Assembly (NCBI GenBank): GCA_937123825.1 | Contig: CAKZKQ010000744.1 | Location: 40,061 to 104,060 of the forward strand | DNA: 64,000 nt | Direction: 5' to 3' | Source: an uncultured Pseudomonadota bacterium | GTDB taxonomy: Bacteria; Myxococcota_A; Bradymonadia; Bradymonadales; GCA-2716585 | Shown: piece after piece, positions 49,703-59,344 of the stretch | How the letters are laid out: every line of letters begins with the position of its first letter | How positions within the stretch are numbered: the stretch's first letter is position 1 | The notes under the pieces: model-generated | Databases searched by the model: none | Seen by the model: the letters and a program-made list of their open reading frames with translations, nothing else | Told to the model about the DNA's origin: nothing | Program-made: the position numbers and the translations under genes

Positions 49703-51178
49703 CTAACTCTCCAACCCCTCACACCCCTCGATACCATCCTCGCCAAGCAAAAAACACAGCGAAGACACCGGCGCAGGCTGGCGCTGGTGGAACCAACGCA
49801 CCAACCCCTTAAAGCGCTCCACGTCCTCCCGGCTGCCGTACGGCATCAAGAGCAGGTGATCGCGGTTGGGAATCGCCATGATAAACCGCTTGGCGTCGGG
49901 CACAAGTTGATGCATGGCGCGATAGAGCGATTCTCCCAACAAAGAGCGCGACGCATTAAAATAATCGTCGTACCCCAGCCGATAGACCCGGTATGACCCG
50001 TCGCGCTCAAGCTCCTCAAGGTGATCGAGCATGTCCATGGACCGACGCGCCAGATTCGCGCACGCCCTGCCCATCAACTCCGAGTAACTCACGTTCCAGG
50101 CCTCCAACCGATCGCGCACCAAAAAGGCGATCCGCTGGGGATGATCAATGGCCACCACCGCCTGCGGCGTGCCCACCGGTCCTCCCGGCCAGAACGGCAC
50201 CGACTCGATCTCCATCCGCGCGTTCCAGTCGGTGGGCTTCAAAACAGGGAAAATGTGATCCGCCACGTCCTCAAAACGCTCGTGACCGGTCACGTCGTGC
50301 TGATCGTGGCCCGAGAGCGTGTGGGCAATCACCACGTCATAGTACGTGCGCAGATCCCGGTCCTGACCTTCCTGGTAACAATGGTGAAGGCGATCAATGG
50401 GGAAGATGTAACAGGTCTCCTGCGGCTGGCCCGGCGCCGGCGCCACCTCCAAAACGGGGTAACTGCCCCCCAACGACTCCGGCGGCGACACCCACCGCAC
50501 CCGATCGCTGTGCGCGCGCCGAATCATCTCGCCCAGCACCGCCCCCAACAACGCCAAAATCCCCTGTGGCCGGTACTCATTGCCCGCCAGCGCCAAAGAT
50601 GGGTCGTCGCACGTGCGCAGTTGCCCCAGGAGCAGATCGTTGAGCTCCCCGATCGACTCCATCTGGTTCAACTCCAGACGGTGCCCCAGGTGCTGCTCCA
50701 GAAGATCGCGCCCCGTGACCGCCAACATCGGCGCCGAATCCCGCGTCAACGGCTCGTCGCTCAGGCTCGCCAGCGCCGCCGCCTCCAGGCGACCCGCCGG
50801 CCAATCCTTGAAGATGTAGTCCAGCAGCGGCTCGGTCGGGTACGCCCCGCGAAAGACAAAGATCGCGCGCCCCACCTGCTCGATCAACGCCTCGTCCAGG
50901 AGCAAATTCAGGTAGGTGTTGAGGAAGAGCACGGCGTTGTCGTGCCCCCACGCCTCGGTGGAGACAAAGACCATGCAGTAGACATCGGGGGCAAACCCAT
51001 GACCAGCGACGTGGAAATAGCGCACGAGGTCCCTCAACGGAGACTCATCGTTGGCCTGCTCGGGCTCGTAGACACTCAAACCCGCGTCCCGGCAGGCCTG
51101 CGCGATCCTGTCGTAAGCCTCGCCGAGAGGTTCTCCGCGCTTGGGTTGTGCCTCTGGCAGTATCCAGGGCAAATTCAT
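49703..51178 (-). CDS. DUF1444-like protein
   Basis: A 491-aa soluble protein. ATG 51178 (MNLPWILPEA) is chosen. The C-terminal part has the order seen in DUF1444/YtpQ proteins: LEAWNVSYSELMGRACANLARRS, then YDDYFNASRSLLGESLYRAM, then FIMAIPNRDHLLLMPYGSREDVERFKGLV. The N-terminal 300 residues are unrecognised, and have an Asp/His-rich segment (HDQHDVTGHERFEDVADHIF). No signal peptide or membrane helix. Function of the family is unknown. It is followed by the zinc-ribbon kinase gene 107 bp downstream on the same strand, and is divergent from the 452-aa lipoprotein gene. Confidence 0.75.
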   Translation of the reverse strand: MNLPWILPEAQPKRGEPLGEAYDRIAQACRDAGLSVYEPEQANDESPLRDLVRYFHVAGHGFAPDVYCMVFVSTEAWGHDNAVLFLNTYLNLLLDEALIEQVGRAIFVFRGAYPTEPLLDYIFKDWPAGRLEAAALASLSDEPLTRDSAPMLAVTGRDLLEQHLGHRLELNQMESIGELNDLLLGQLRTCDDPSLALAGNEYRPQGILALLGAVLGEMIRRAHSDRVRWVSPPESLGGSYPVLEVAPAPGQPQETCYIFPIDRLHHCYQEGQDRDLRTYYDVVIAHTLSGHDQHDVTGHERFEDVADHIFPVLKPTDWNARMEIESVPFWPGGPVGTPQAVVAIDHPQRIAFLVRDRLEAWNVSYSELMGRACANLARRSMDMLDHLEELERDGSYRVYRLGYDDYFNASRSLLGESLYRAMHQLVPDAKRFIMAIPNRDHLLLMPYGSREDVERFKGLVRWFHQRQPAPVSSLCFLLGEDGIEGCEGLES

Positions 51179-51439
51179 GGGCTTGTCGGCTCTCTCCTTA
51201 GAAGCTACCCGGACAGGGCCGCAGACCGCCAACGGTCGGCGTCGCCCCCACCAGATACCCTCCCAACTTCACGCGTGACCAAACCTCAACATATCGGTGC
51301 CACGATCCACCCGTCAAGCCCATGCCTTGACTCCAGGGTGAACGATCTTCACCATATGGGCGTTTCGCCAAAGTGGCCCCAAAACGACCCACAAGTCGGC
51401 GCGGCCCAGGTCCCCAATCCGTTAAGCCACGAGGTTCAG

Positions 51440-52798
51440 ATGGCGTCCCAACCCCACAACGCTCTCATCGCTCTCATCGCCGCCGCCGCGATGCTGGCCT
51501 GCTCGGCCTGCTCGGACGAGGCCGCCACCGCCGCCCAGCAGGACGACCAGCCCGACGCCCAGACCCAGGACGTCCCACAGGACGATGACACCGCCGAGCC
51601 CGACGCCGACGAGCCCATCACCAACCCCTGCTTGGAGATGCTGGCCGAAGGCACCACTTTTGAGGCCGCCCCCAACGCCCCCGACACCCAGATCCACGCC
51701 TCGGTGGCCTTTGACGGCCAGAGCGTCTGGGTGGTCTACAATCAGCCCGAGCAGGGCGACGGCGGCAACTTTGATGTCATGGTCACGCGGCTTGGCTGCG
51801 ACGGACAGGCCCAGGTCGATCCCATCAAGGTCAACACCCTGACCGGCATCAACTTCATCGACCCCACGGTGGCCTGGGGCGGCGATGACCGCCTGGTGGT
51901 CGCCTGGCAGGGCGACAACGGCATGCAGCCCAACAACCTCGACGTCTACATGCGGACCTTTGCCCGCGACGGCGCCCCCAACGCCGACCAGGAGACCCTG
52001 GTCGAGACCAACCGCAACGGCCAGACCCAAAACGGCAACGCCTGGATGACCAAGGTCCGCGCCATGGCCGACGGTCAGGGCTTTGTGCTGGCAGGGGCGC
52101 GCGGGTTGGAGGAGGCAGGGCGCTTCCAGACTTTCATCCAGCGCCTGACCCCCAACGCGCAGCTTGACGGGGACACCGCCGACGGCTTCTTCCTGGCCGA
52201 AGTGACACAGGTCGAGCCCGCCGTGGCCGTCACCGACGACGGCACCATCTGGGCGGCCTGGACCAGCGGCGACGGCGACGGCGACATCGTCCACAACCAC
52301 TGGTCACCCGGCGACCAGACCCCCGGCGAGCCTGCCATGGCCACCCTGGGCAGCCCCAGCGGGGGGGCCACCATGGTCACCATGGGCGACGGGCAGCGCG
52401 TGGCCCTGGCCTTCCAGGCAAACCAGGGCGGCGACAGCCAGATCATCCTCAAAGACGCCGCCGTCGAACAACCCGACGGCATCCAGGCCATCTTTGGCGT
52501 CCAGGGCCGCATCGACGCAGGCCCCAAACTGGCTGCCAACGACACCAACGGCGGCGCCATCTTCTGGCACCGCGTCATCAGCGGCTTCCGCACCGAACTC
52601 TTCATCCGTGGCTTTGAATTCCCCGACGACGGCAGCACGCCCAGAGCCGTCGGCGACGAGCAACAGATCCCCACTGACGCCCCCGCCGCCCTCTACCAAC
52701 CCGCCATGGTCCATGTGGGCGACGGCGTCTACTTCCTGGTCTGGTCCGAGGGCGACAACCCCGCCTTCCGCCTCAAAGGCCGCTTCGTTCGTCTCTGA
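51440..52798 (+). CDS. Lipoprotein with beta-propeller-like repeats
   Basis: A 452-aa lipoprotein. The ATG at 51440 has GAGG 5 bp upstream, and the signal peptide ends AMLACSAC (Cys). The long in-frame upstream extension is frame continuity. After an Asp/Gln-rich linker there are repeated blocks starting with a hydrophobic strand and ending in a WxVY or VAWQ motif (SVWVVYNQPEQGDGGNFDVMV; DRLVVAWQGDNGMQPNNLDV; GTIWAAWTSGDGDGDIV; VYFLVWSEGDNPAFRL). Such four-stranded blades are typical of a beta-propeller. It is probably on the cell surface or in the periplasm. Function is unknown. Confidence 0.8.
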   Translation: MASQPHNALIALIAAAAMLACSACSDEAATAAQQDDQPDAQTQDVPQDDDTAEPDADEPITNPCLEMLAEGTTFEAAPNAPDTQIHASVAFDGQSVWVVYNQPEQGDGGNFDVMVTRLGCDGQAQVDPIKVNTLTGINFIDPTVAWGGDDRLVVAWQGDNGMQPNNLDVYMRTFARDGAPNADQETLVETNRNGQTQNGNAWMTKVRAMADGQGFVLAGARGLEEAGRFQTFIQRLTPNAQLDGDTADGFFLAEVTQVEPAVAVTDDGTIWAAWTSGDGDGDIVHNHWSPGDQTPGEPAMATLGSPSGGATMVTMGDGQRVALAFQANQGGDSQIILKDAAVEQPDGIQAIFGVQGRIDAGPKLAANDTNGGAIFWHRVISGFRTELFIRGFEFPDDGSTPRAVGDEQQIPTDAPAALYQPAMVHVGDGVYFLVWSEGDNPAFRLKGRFVRL

Positions 52799-52834
52799 TA
52801 CCGCGTCAAACGACCACAACACAAAGGGCGCCGC

Positions 52835-53668
52835 TCACTCCAGCGACATCTCCGGGTTCAACCCCGGCTCCAAAGACGGCGCCAGAAGCTCATCCACGGG
52901 CACACCCTGGACCTGCTCCGTCACCGGCTCCGAAGACACCAACGCAGGCTTGCAAGGCCGCACCTCCAGGCGCCTGCCCTGCCCCACCAACGTCCCTTGC
53001 CCCTCGTAGACCACCAACTCCGTGCGCGCAAAGTCCGGCGGCTCGTTGGGGCCATCGCACATCTCGTGCAACTCCACCACTTTCACCCGGAAGGTCTGCC
53101 CCCTGACCCGAGCTTCACCCGATGGCGTCGTCACCACCGCCTCCACCGGACGACTGAACGCATAAAAGGCGTCCCCCATGCGCTGTTGCACACGCCAGGA
53201 TCCATCGTCCTGACGCAACGCCTCCACGGCAGGCCCGAAGACCGCCCCATCATCTCCCAGGGACGTCACCTCGGGCCTGGCCAGCGCCCCAGCGGCTCCC
53301 ACAGGCCCCAAAACGGGCGCCTTGGCCACCTCGGAGACCTCAACCCCAGGCGCTTCGGGCCCAGCGCCCCACGGCGCCACCCAAAACACCACCGCCAACA
53401 CCGCCGCAGCGCCCACCGCAGCCCAAAACACGGCCCTGGCCGCCGCCTGCGCACGCGTACGGGGCTCCTGAAGAGACACCACCGCCCCGCGCGCAGACCC
53501 ATCGACCGCCACCTCACCCCCAGCGCCGCCCTCTTCAGCGCGCACGCGCGCCTCAAGCACCCGGTCGGCAAAGCCATCGGGGGGCTCCATCGCCTCCCAG
53601 GCCTCCAGGCCGTCGCGATCCAGGCCCAAATCGGCAAGTTCTTCTTCCAGCGTCGGTTCGTCTCTCAC
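52835..53668 (-). CDS. FecR-like transmembrane protein, probable anti-sigma factor
   Basis: A 277-aa protein starting at GTG 53668, which overlaps the sigma-factor stop (GTGA). The N-terminal 75 residues are acidic (DEPTLEEELADLGLD), then a TM helix (VFWAAVGAAAVLAVVFWVAP) and an extracytoplasmic part with a FecR-like segment (AVFGPAVEALRQDDGSWRVQQRMGDAFYAFSRPVEAVVTTPSGEARVRGQTFRV). In FecR-type regulation the cytoplasmic N-terminus holds the sigma factor. The segment here lacks the zinc-binding HxxxCxxC of ZAS anti-sigmas. A Cys pair (EMCDGP, VRPCKP) may form a disulfide. By operon position it controls the ECF sigma factor. Confidence 0.8.
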   Translation of the reverse strand: MRDEPTLEEELADLGLDRDGLEAWEAMEPPDGFADRVLEARVRAEEGGAGGEVAVDGSARGAVVSLQEPRTRAQAAARAVFWAAVGAAAVLAVVFWVAPWGAGPEAPGVEVSEVAKAPVLGPVGAAGALARPEVTSLGDDGAVFGPAVEALRQDDGSWRVQQRMGDAFYAFSRPVEAVVTTPSGEARVRGQTFRVKVVELHEMCDGPNEPPDFARTELVVYEGQGTLVGQGRRLEVRPCKPALVSSEPVTEQVQGVPVDELLAPSLEPGLNPEMSLE

Positions 53669-54279
53669 CGCACCGCCTCCAAGGACTGCCGCAGCGCCGC
53701 CTTGGCGCGCGACAACCGGGATTTGACCGTCCCCAGGTCACAATCCAGGATCTGGGCAATCTCCAGATAAGACAACTCGTGGTACATCCTGAGCACAAAA
53801 ACGGCCCGAAACTCGGGCTTGAGCTGCCCCACGGCCCGCTCAATGGCGCGCCCCAGCGATCGCCGCTGGGCCAACTGGTCCGCGCGCTGGCGACCGGGCA
53901 TGGCGATGATCTTGTCCTCGTGCGCGGGCACCTCCACCGTGCGCCGCCGCAGCACATCGAGCGCCAAGCGCGTCGCAATGGTCAAAATCCACGTCGACAA
54001 CCGCGCCGGACCCGACGGATCAAACCGCCCCAAGGCCCCAAAGACCCTCAAAAAGGTCTCCTGGGCCAGGTCCTCGACCATGTCCTGACGGTGACCAGAG
54101 GCCAAAATCCGCGACAACACGGCAAAAACCGGCCGCTGGTACCGCTCCACCAGAGCGCGGCACGCCTCGGGCTCACCCGCACGCGCCCGCTCCAGCACAT
54201 CGGCCGCCAACTCGGCTCGCCCTTTGGCCGCCGACGCCCCCTTCAACCCCGAGGCGCGCTGTCGATCCGGCTGGCTCAC
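53665..54279 (-). CDS. RNA polymerase ECF sigma factor
   Basis: A 204-aa sigma factor from GTG 54279, overlapping the VWA stop (GTGA). Region 2 reads ERYQRPVFAVLSRILA, MVEDLAQETFLRVFGALGRFDP and LSTWILTIATRLALDVLRRR. Region 4 reads LKPEFRAVFVLRMYHELSYLEIAQILDCDLGTVKSRLSRAKAALRQSL. There is no region 3, as usual for ECF sigmas. It is encoded between the VWA protein and the FecR-like protein in an operon whose three stops all overlap the next start by 4 bp. The promoter it recognises is unknown. Confidence 0.93.
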   Translation of the reverse strand: MSQPDRQRASGLKGASAAKGRAELAADVLERARAGEPEACRALVERYQRPVFAVLSRILASGHRQDMVEDLAQETFLRVFGALGRFDPSGPARLSTWILTIATRLALDVLRRRTVEVPAHEDKIIAMPGRQRADQLAQRRSLGRAIERAVGQLKPEFRAVFVLRMYHELSYLEIAQILDCDLGTVKSRLSRAKAALRQSLEAVR

Positions 54280-55700
54280 TCCAAACTCACCTCACTCTGA
54301 GACAAAAAGAGTGGGTTGATCGCCTCGGCACCCACACCGCGCGACACCTCGTTCTGACAGGCGCCGTTGAGCAACGCCGCCCCCTGCAACTCCACCGCAT
54401 TGTCCGCAAAAGTTTCCAAATTACCCAGCGTCTCCTCAACCCGAAGCCGCTCGCCCGACAAAACCCCCTCCTCCAAACGCCCCTCCAACGCCTCCAACTG
54501 CGCCTTCCAACCCGCAAGCAGGCTCCTGGCCCCGCCCACATCGCCGCTCGACACCTTCATCAGCCCCTGATCAATCACATGCGAGGTCTTGCGCCGGGCG
54601 ATCTCCAAAGACACCTGCCCGTTGGGCTGCGACGGCAACCCAAAGGCCAACTCCGCCATCGCCTCCACGCGCGCCTGACCGCCCCCAGGACGCTCAAAGA
54701 CCACCTCAACCTCCACACCCGGCGCCGGGTGCCCCGGCGACAACGCCACCGGCACCAAAATCCGCCGCTTGCTGCCCCACAAAAGCCTCCCCAACGCCAA
54801 ATCACCGCGCTTCAAGCGCCCATTGGCCCACGCCACCGACCCATCCACCGGCGCATGCACCACCAAAGTGGCCGACACCGCCGCCGCCGCCTCCATCTGG
54901 GCCATCTCAAGCCCCAGCACATCCCCCACTGAGGCCGAATTGCGCAAAAAATAGTACGCCCCAGCACCCCCACTCGACACCGACGCCAACACAGGCCCAT
55001 CGATCGCCCTGCCCACCCCAATGGTCGAGGTCGTAATCATCGACCGATCCTGCGCCACGCGCGCCATCGACTCCAAAATCCCCTGGTCCAACACCCCTCG
55101 GTTGGCCTCTCCATCGCTCAACACCACCACACGGCGCTGATGACCCTCCGGCGCGCTGGCCAAAACCTCATACGCACGCTCCAAACCACAGCTCAGGCAC
55201 GTCCACGAGTCCACCGCCAACGACCGATCCACCGTCTCATGGAGCCGCTGGCGATCCTCCCCCACCAACACCCCATCCAAAACCGTCACAGCCTGGGTCG
55301 AAAACGCCACCACGCTCAGCCGGTCGCCCTCTCCAAGCCGATCCACAAAGCCATGCACCGCCTTCAAAGCGTTGTTAAACTTGTTGCCCGCCATAGAACT
55401 GCTGACATCGATCACCAAAGCGATCGACACCGGCTCACGCACCGCATCGGCAGGCTTCGGCGGCGCACTGACCTCCACCATCGCCACCACCGACCCATCC
55501 TCCGCACCCACCACGCTGCGCTCCATCACCACATCGACCGACAACCCCCCAGCAGCCCTCACACTGCCCTTCTCCGGCGCCATCGGCACCCCAGGCACCT
55601 GCCCACCATCCCCTTGAGGCATCACCACAGCGGCCACCACCGCCCCCAAAGCCACCAACACCGCCAAAACGGTCATCACCGCATCACGACCAGACCACAT
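54276..55700 (-). CDS. VWA domain membrane protein
   Basis: A 474-aa protein. ATG 55700 has GGGAG upstream. An N-terminal TM helix or signal anchor (VMTVLAVLVALGAVVAAVVMP) is followed by a von Willebrand A domain with the MIDAS motif DVSSSM (DxSxS), AFSTQAVTVL and VVVLSDGEANRGVLDQG. An extended C-terminal part has the pattern of the VWA/CoxE-like or Ca-activated chloride-channel-like proteins (EVEVVFERPGGG). It carries a Cys pair (WTCLSCG). It precedes the ECF sigma and FecR-like genes with 4-bp overlaps. A role in sensing ligand outside the cell and signalling to the sigma system is plausible but inferred. Confidence 0.85.
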   Translation of the reverse strand: MWSGRDAVMTVLAVLVALGAVVAAVVMPQGDGGQVPGVPMAPEKGSVRAAGGLSVDVVMERSVVGAEDGSVVAMVEVSAPPKPADAVREPVSIALVIDVSSSMAGNKFNNALKAVHGFVDRLGEGDRLSVVAFSTQAVTVLDGVLVGEDRQRLHETVDRSLAVDSWTCLSCGLERAYEVLASAPEGHQRRVVVLSDGEANRGVLDQGILESMARVAQDRSMITTSTIGVGRAIDGPVLASVSSGGAGAYYFLRNSASVGDVLGLEMAQMEAAAAVSATLVVHAPVDGSVAWANGRLKRGDLALGRLLWGSKRRILVPVALSPGHPAPGVEVEVVFERPGGGQARVEAMAELAFGLPSQPNGQVSLEIARRKTSHVIDQGLMKVSSGDVGGARSLLAGWKAQLEALEGRLEEGVLSGERLRVEETLGNLETFADNAVELQGAALLNGACQNEVSRGVGAEAINPLFLSQSEVSLE

Positions 55701-55862
55701 CGCTCCCACCTCTTCGCTCCCAGGCGCATCCCCGACGCACCCAAATCCACATCATCACCCCCAGACCGCTCGCCCGGGGCCAAAGGTGCTCGTCAGCACC
55801 ACAGTGGGACATCCAAAGAGGTCCACGCCCCCCAACACCAAAGGTTCCCCAAAACCCTAAAA

Positions 55863-55894
55863 CCCCATCCCCACACCCCAAAATCCCCAACCCC
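55863..55894 (-). other. G-quadruplex-forming motif
   Basis: Five runs of four C on the plus strand (G on the minus strand) are separated by 2, 3, 5 and 2 bases, a perfect G4+ pattern. The motif lies about 165 bp upstream of the VWA ATG. It could fold on the strand that matches the transcript, or act at the DNA level. Confidence 0.6.
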
Positions 55895-56012
55895 ACACAC
55901 AACTCAACAACCGGCAACCCAAAACCTCCCCCCCACAAACGACCCCAAAAAGGAGGTCGCGCCTCACAAATAGGGCAAGCGATGGCGAGCACCAGGGCCT
56001 CAGATCCGTGTC

Positions 56013-56053
56013 CGTCAAGCGCAGGCGATGCAGCGCATCGTCAAGCGCAGGCG
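56013..56053. repeat. 15-bp direct repeat upstream of kbl
   Basis: CGTCAAGCGCAGGCG occurs twice with a 26-bp period. A short palindrome CGATGC-AGC-GCATCG lies between and overlaps the copies. It may bind a regulator of the kbl-tdh operon. Confidence 0.4.
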
Positions 56054-56206
56054 GGGACGGAGGTGAGGTCCTGGGGCCGCCAGCGCGCCGCCATATTTGT
56101 GAGACGCGACCGACCCTGATAAAGATGGGCGCGCCAATAAGGGGGCGCCGGGCCTGGTGGGATTGCTGGGCCAGAACAACCATTTTACGCCTGATCGGGA
56201 GGGACC

Positions 56207-57397
<1,191 letters not shown>

Positions 57398-57411
57398 CGC
57401 GCATCAGCTTT

Positions 57412-57433
57412 GCGCGCCTTTTATGGGGCGCGC
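57412..57433 (+). other. GC-rich hairpin after kbl
   Basis: GCGCGCC, an 8-nt loop and GGCGCGC, 14 bp after the kbl stop. There is no T-run, so it is not a classical terminator. It may slow decay or attenuate expression of tdh. Confidence 0.35.
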
Positions 57434-57647
57434 GATGCATCTGATCATGGTATGGGCCGGTGCCTTGCGCGGTTTTAAGGTGCGGCCTTCGTTCATCATA
57501 AAGACATGCACACATCGCAGCTTTGGCGTCCCTGACGGGCCGCTGCGGCTGCTTCAAAAGCTCCCCTTCACGACAACATCGCCCGGATGGATGGCGGCAG
57601 GTGAGGCCGCGCAGCCGGGCGCGCTTCAAATTTGGAGTCCTTTGCTG

Positions 57648-58670
57648 ATGAAAGCTCTGGTCAAGCGCCTGGCGGAGCCGGGTTTGTGGATGGAAGATCA
57701 GCCTGTGCCCGAGATCGGGCCCAACGACGTGCTGATCAAGATCCGCAAGACGTCCATCTGTGGGACGGACGTGCACATCTACAAATGGGACGCGTGGGCC
57801 CAGCGCACCATCCCGGTGCCGATGACGGTCGGGCACGAGTTTGCCGGCGAAGTGGTCGCCATGGGCAGCGCGGTGCAGGGCCTGGAGATCGGCCAGCGCG
57901 TCAGCGGCGAGGGCCACGTGACGTGCGGGTATTGCCGCAACTGTCGGGCGGGCAAGCGCCATTTGTGCCGCAACACGGTGGGTGTGGGCGTGAACCGGAC
58001 GGGGTGCTTTGCGGAGTACCTGTCGTTGCCTGCGGTGAACGTCTTTCCGCTGCCCGATGGGATCTCGGACGAGACGGCGTCGTTCTTTGATCCGCTGGGC
58101 AACGCGGTGCACACGGCGCTCTCGTTTGATTTGGTGGGCGAAGACGTGTTGATCACGGGCGCGGGGCCGATTGGGGCGATGGCGGCGGCGATCGCGCGCC
58201 ACGTCGGGGCTCGGCACGTGGTGGTGACGGATCTGAACGATTATCGCCTGGATCTGGCCCGGAAAATGGGCGCCACGCGGGCGATCAACATCACGCGCAC
58301 GTCGATTGAAGCGACCATGGAAGAACTGGGCATGAAGGAGGGCTTTGACGTGGGCCTGGAGATGTCCGGCAACGGGCAGGCCATGCGGGACATGTTCAAG
58401 GCCATGAACCACGGCGGCAAGGTGTCAATCCTGGGGATTCCACCCGGCGAGGTGTCGATCGACTGGAACGACATCATTTTCAAGGGTTTGATCGTCAAGG
58501 GGATCTATGGCCGGGAGATGTTTGAGACCTGGTACAAGATGACCTCGATGCTGCAAAGCGGCCTGGACGTGTCGCCGATTTTGACCCATACGATGCCCGC
58601 GGAAGATTTTCAGGACGGCTTTGACCTGATGATCTCGGGTCAGTCCGGCAAGGTCGTGCTGGAGTGGTGA
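57648..58670 (+). CDS. tdh: L-threonine 3-dehydrogenase
   Basis: A 340-aa zinc alcohol-dehydrogenase-type enzyme that oxidises L-threonine with NAD to 2-amino-3-ketobutyrate, the substrate of Kbl. The start is ATG 57648 (GGAG upstream). Catalytic zinc ligands Cys38 and His63-Glu64 (ICGTDVHIYKWDAWAQ, VGHEFAGEV), structural zinc cysteines 93, 96, 99 and 107, NAD motif GAGPIGAMAAAIARHVGA. Motifs HIYKWD and PVPMTVGHEF are diagnostic of Tdh. It overlaps the next gene by GTGA. Together with kbl it makes glycine and acetyl-CoA from threonine. Confidence 0.95.
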   Translation: MKALVKRLAEPGLWMEDQPVPEIGPNDVLIKIRKTSICGTDVHIYKWDAWAQRTIPVPMTVGHEFAGEVVAMGSAVQGLEIGQRVSGEGHVTCGYCRNCRAGKRHLCRNTVGVGVNRTGCFAEYLSLPAVNVFPLPDGISDETASFFDPLGNAVHTALSFDLVGEDVLITGAGPIGAMAAAIARHVGARHVVVTDLNDYRLDLARKMGATRAINITRTSIEATMEELGMKEGFDVGLEMSGNGQAMRDMFKAMNHGGKVSILGIPPGEVSIDWNDIIFKGLIVKGIYGREMFETWYKMTSMLQSGLDVSPILTHTMPAEDFQDGFDLMISGQSGKVVLEW

Positions 58671-59341
58671 GCGGCCCCCAAGAGGCGCGGCTGGCCAAGG
58701 CGCTGGAGACGGCGCGCGGCGGGGGGCTGGATGTGCAGCACGCCTTTGCGCGCCGCCAGATCGCTTGCTGGAAGCTCGACGCTCCCGCCCAGGCCCGATG
58801 CATCCTCCTGGGACACACCGGGGCGCTCTGGGAGCCCTTCCAGACGGCCTTGACGTCCTCAAACACGCTCCGGAACCACTCTGATCCGCTGGACACCTAC
58901 ATCACAGATCTTTTAAAGCGCGCTTTTGGCCCGCTGGACATCCCTCATCGTCTTATTTTGGGCTACGGCGAGCCGCCGTTGCCGCCTTTGCAGCGCATCT
59001 GTCACGAGTCGGGCCTGGCCCACCTGGGACCCGCGCATTTGTGCGTCCATCCCGAGCATGGGCCATGGTTTGCGCTGCGGGCGCTGGTGGTTTTGCCGGA
59101 TTTGGAGGGTCCAGACGTGCCAACGGCGCCACCCTTGTGCCAAAGCTGCCACGGCCAGCCGTGCGTGCCGCGCTTTGAAGCGGCCCTGCAAGCGTCCACC
59201 CACCCCACCCTCCAAGACGTCCACCAGGGCTGGCGCGCCTGGCTCGCCGTTCGAGACGCCTGCCCCCACGGCCTGCGCTACAGCACCGAGCAAATACGCT
59301 TCCATTACAGCGTCAGCCACACGGAAGACATCCCTTCCTGA
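58667..59341 (+). CDS. Ferredoxin-like / MMACHC-related protein
   Basis: A 224-aa protein from GTG 58667, overlapping the tdh stop (GTGA). Residues about 65-150 follow the pattern NPLD-x-W... of the MMACHC/ferredoxin-like proteins of Alpha- and Deltaproteobacteria: SDPLDTYITDLLKRAFG, LPPLQRICHESGLAHLGPAHLCVHPEHGPWFALRALVVLP. This is followed by a Cys cluster (LCQSCHGQPCVPRF) and DACPHGLRYSTEQIRFH. The family includes a [4Fe-4S]-binding C-terminal part similar to epoxyqueuosine reductase. Only about four cysteines are in the cluster, so one cluster at most. The stop is followed in the same frame by the RHS fragment. Confidence 0.75.
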   Translation: MSGPQEARLAKALETARGGGLDVQHAFARRQIACWKLDAPAQARCILLGHTGALWEPFQTALTSSNTLRNHSDPLDTYITDLLKRAFGPLDIPHRLILGYGEPPLPPLQRICHESGLAHLGPAHLCVHPEHGPWFALRALVVLPDLEGPDVPTAPPLCQSCHGQPCVPRFEAALQASTHPTLQDVHQGWRAWLAVRDACPHGLRYSTEQIRFHYSVSHTEDIPS

Positions 59342-59344
59342 AGC

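Larger units (their letters stand above)
55701..56206. other. Divergent intergenic region VWA operon / kbl
   Basis: 506 bp. The left half is C/A-rich on the plus strand, with almost no G between about 55840 and 55945, including the G-quadruplex motif on the minus strand. The right half has a 15-bp direct repeat (56013-56027 and 56039-56053) and leads to kbl. No gene is seen. kbl has GGGAGGGACC 1-10 bp before its ATG. Confidence 0.55.

Noticed and set aside
48225..49706. 493-aa plus-strand ORF opposite the zinc-ribbon kinase
   Set aside because: No motif, antisense to a clear kinase.
50021..51439. 5' part of a 925-aa plus-strand ORF reaching back from the propeller lipoprotein
   Set aside because: The signal peptide and ribosome site are at 51440. 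The upstream part is antisense to the DUF1444-like gene and basic low-complexity.
57412..57433. Hairpin after kbl considered as rho-independent terminator
   Set aside because: No T-run follows, and tdh lies downstream in the same operon. It is listed only as a hairpin.
59339..59341. TGA between the ferredoxin-like gene and the RHS fragment as a readthrough or selenocysteine codon
   Set aside because: No SECIS-like hairpin is evident after it, and the junction looks like a recombination breakpoint.
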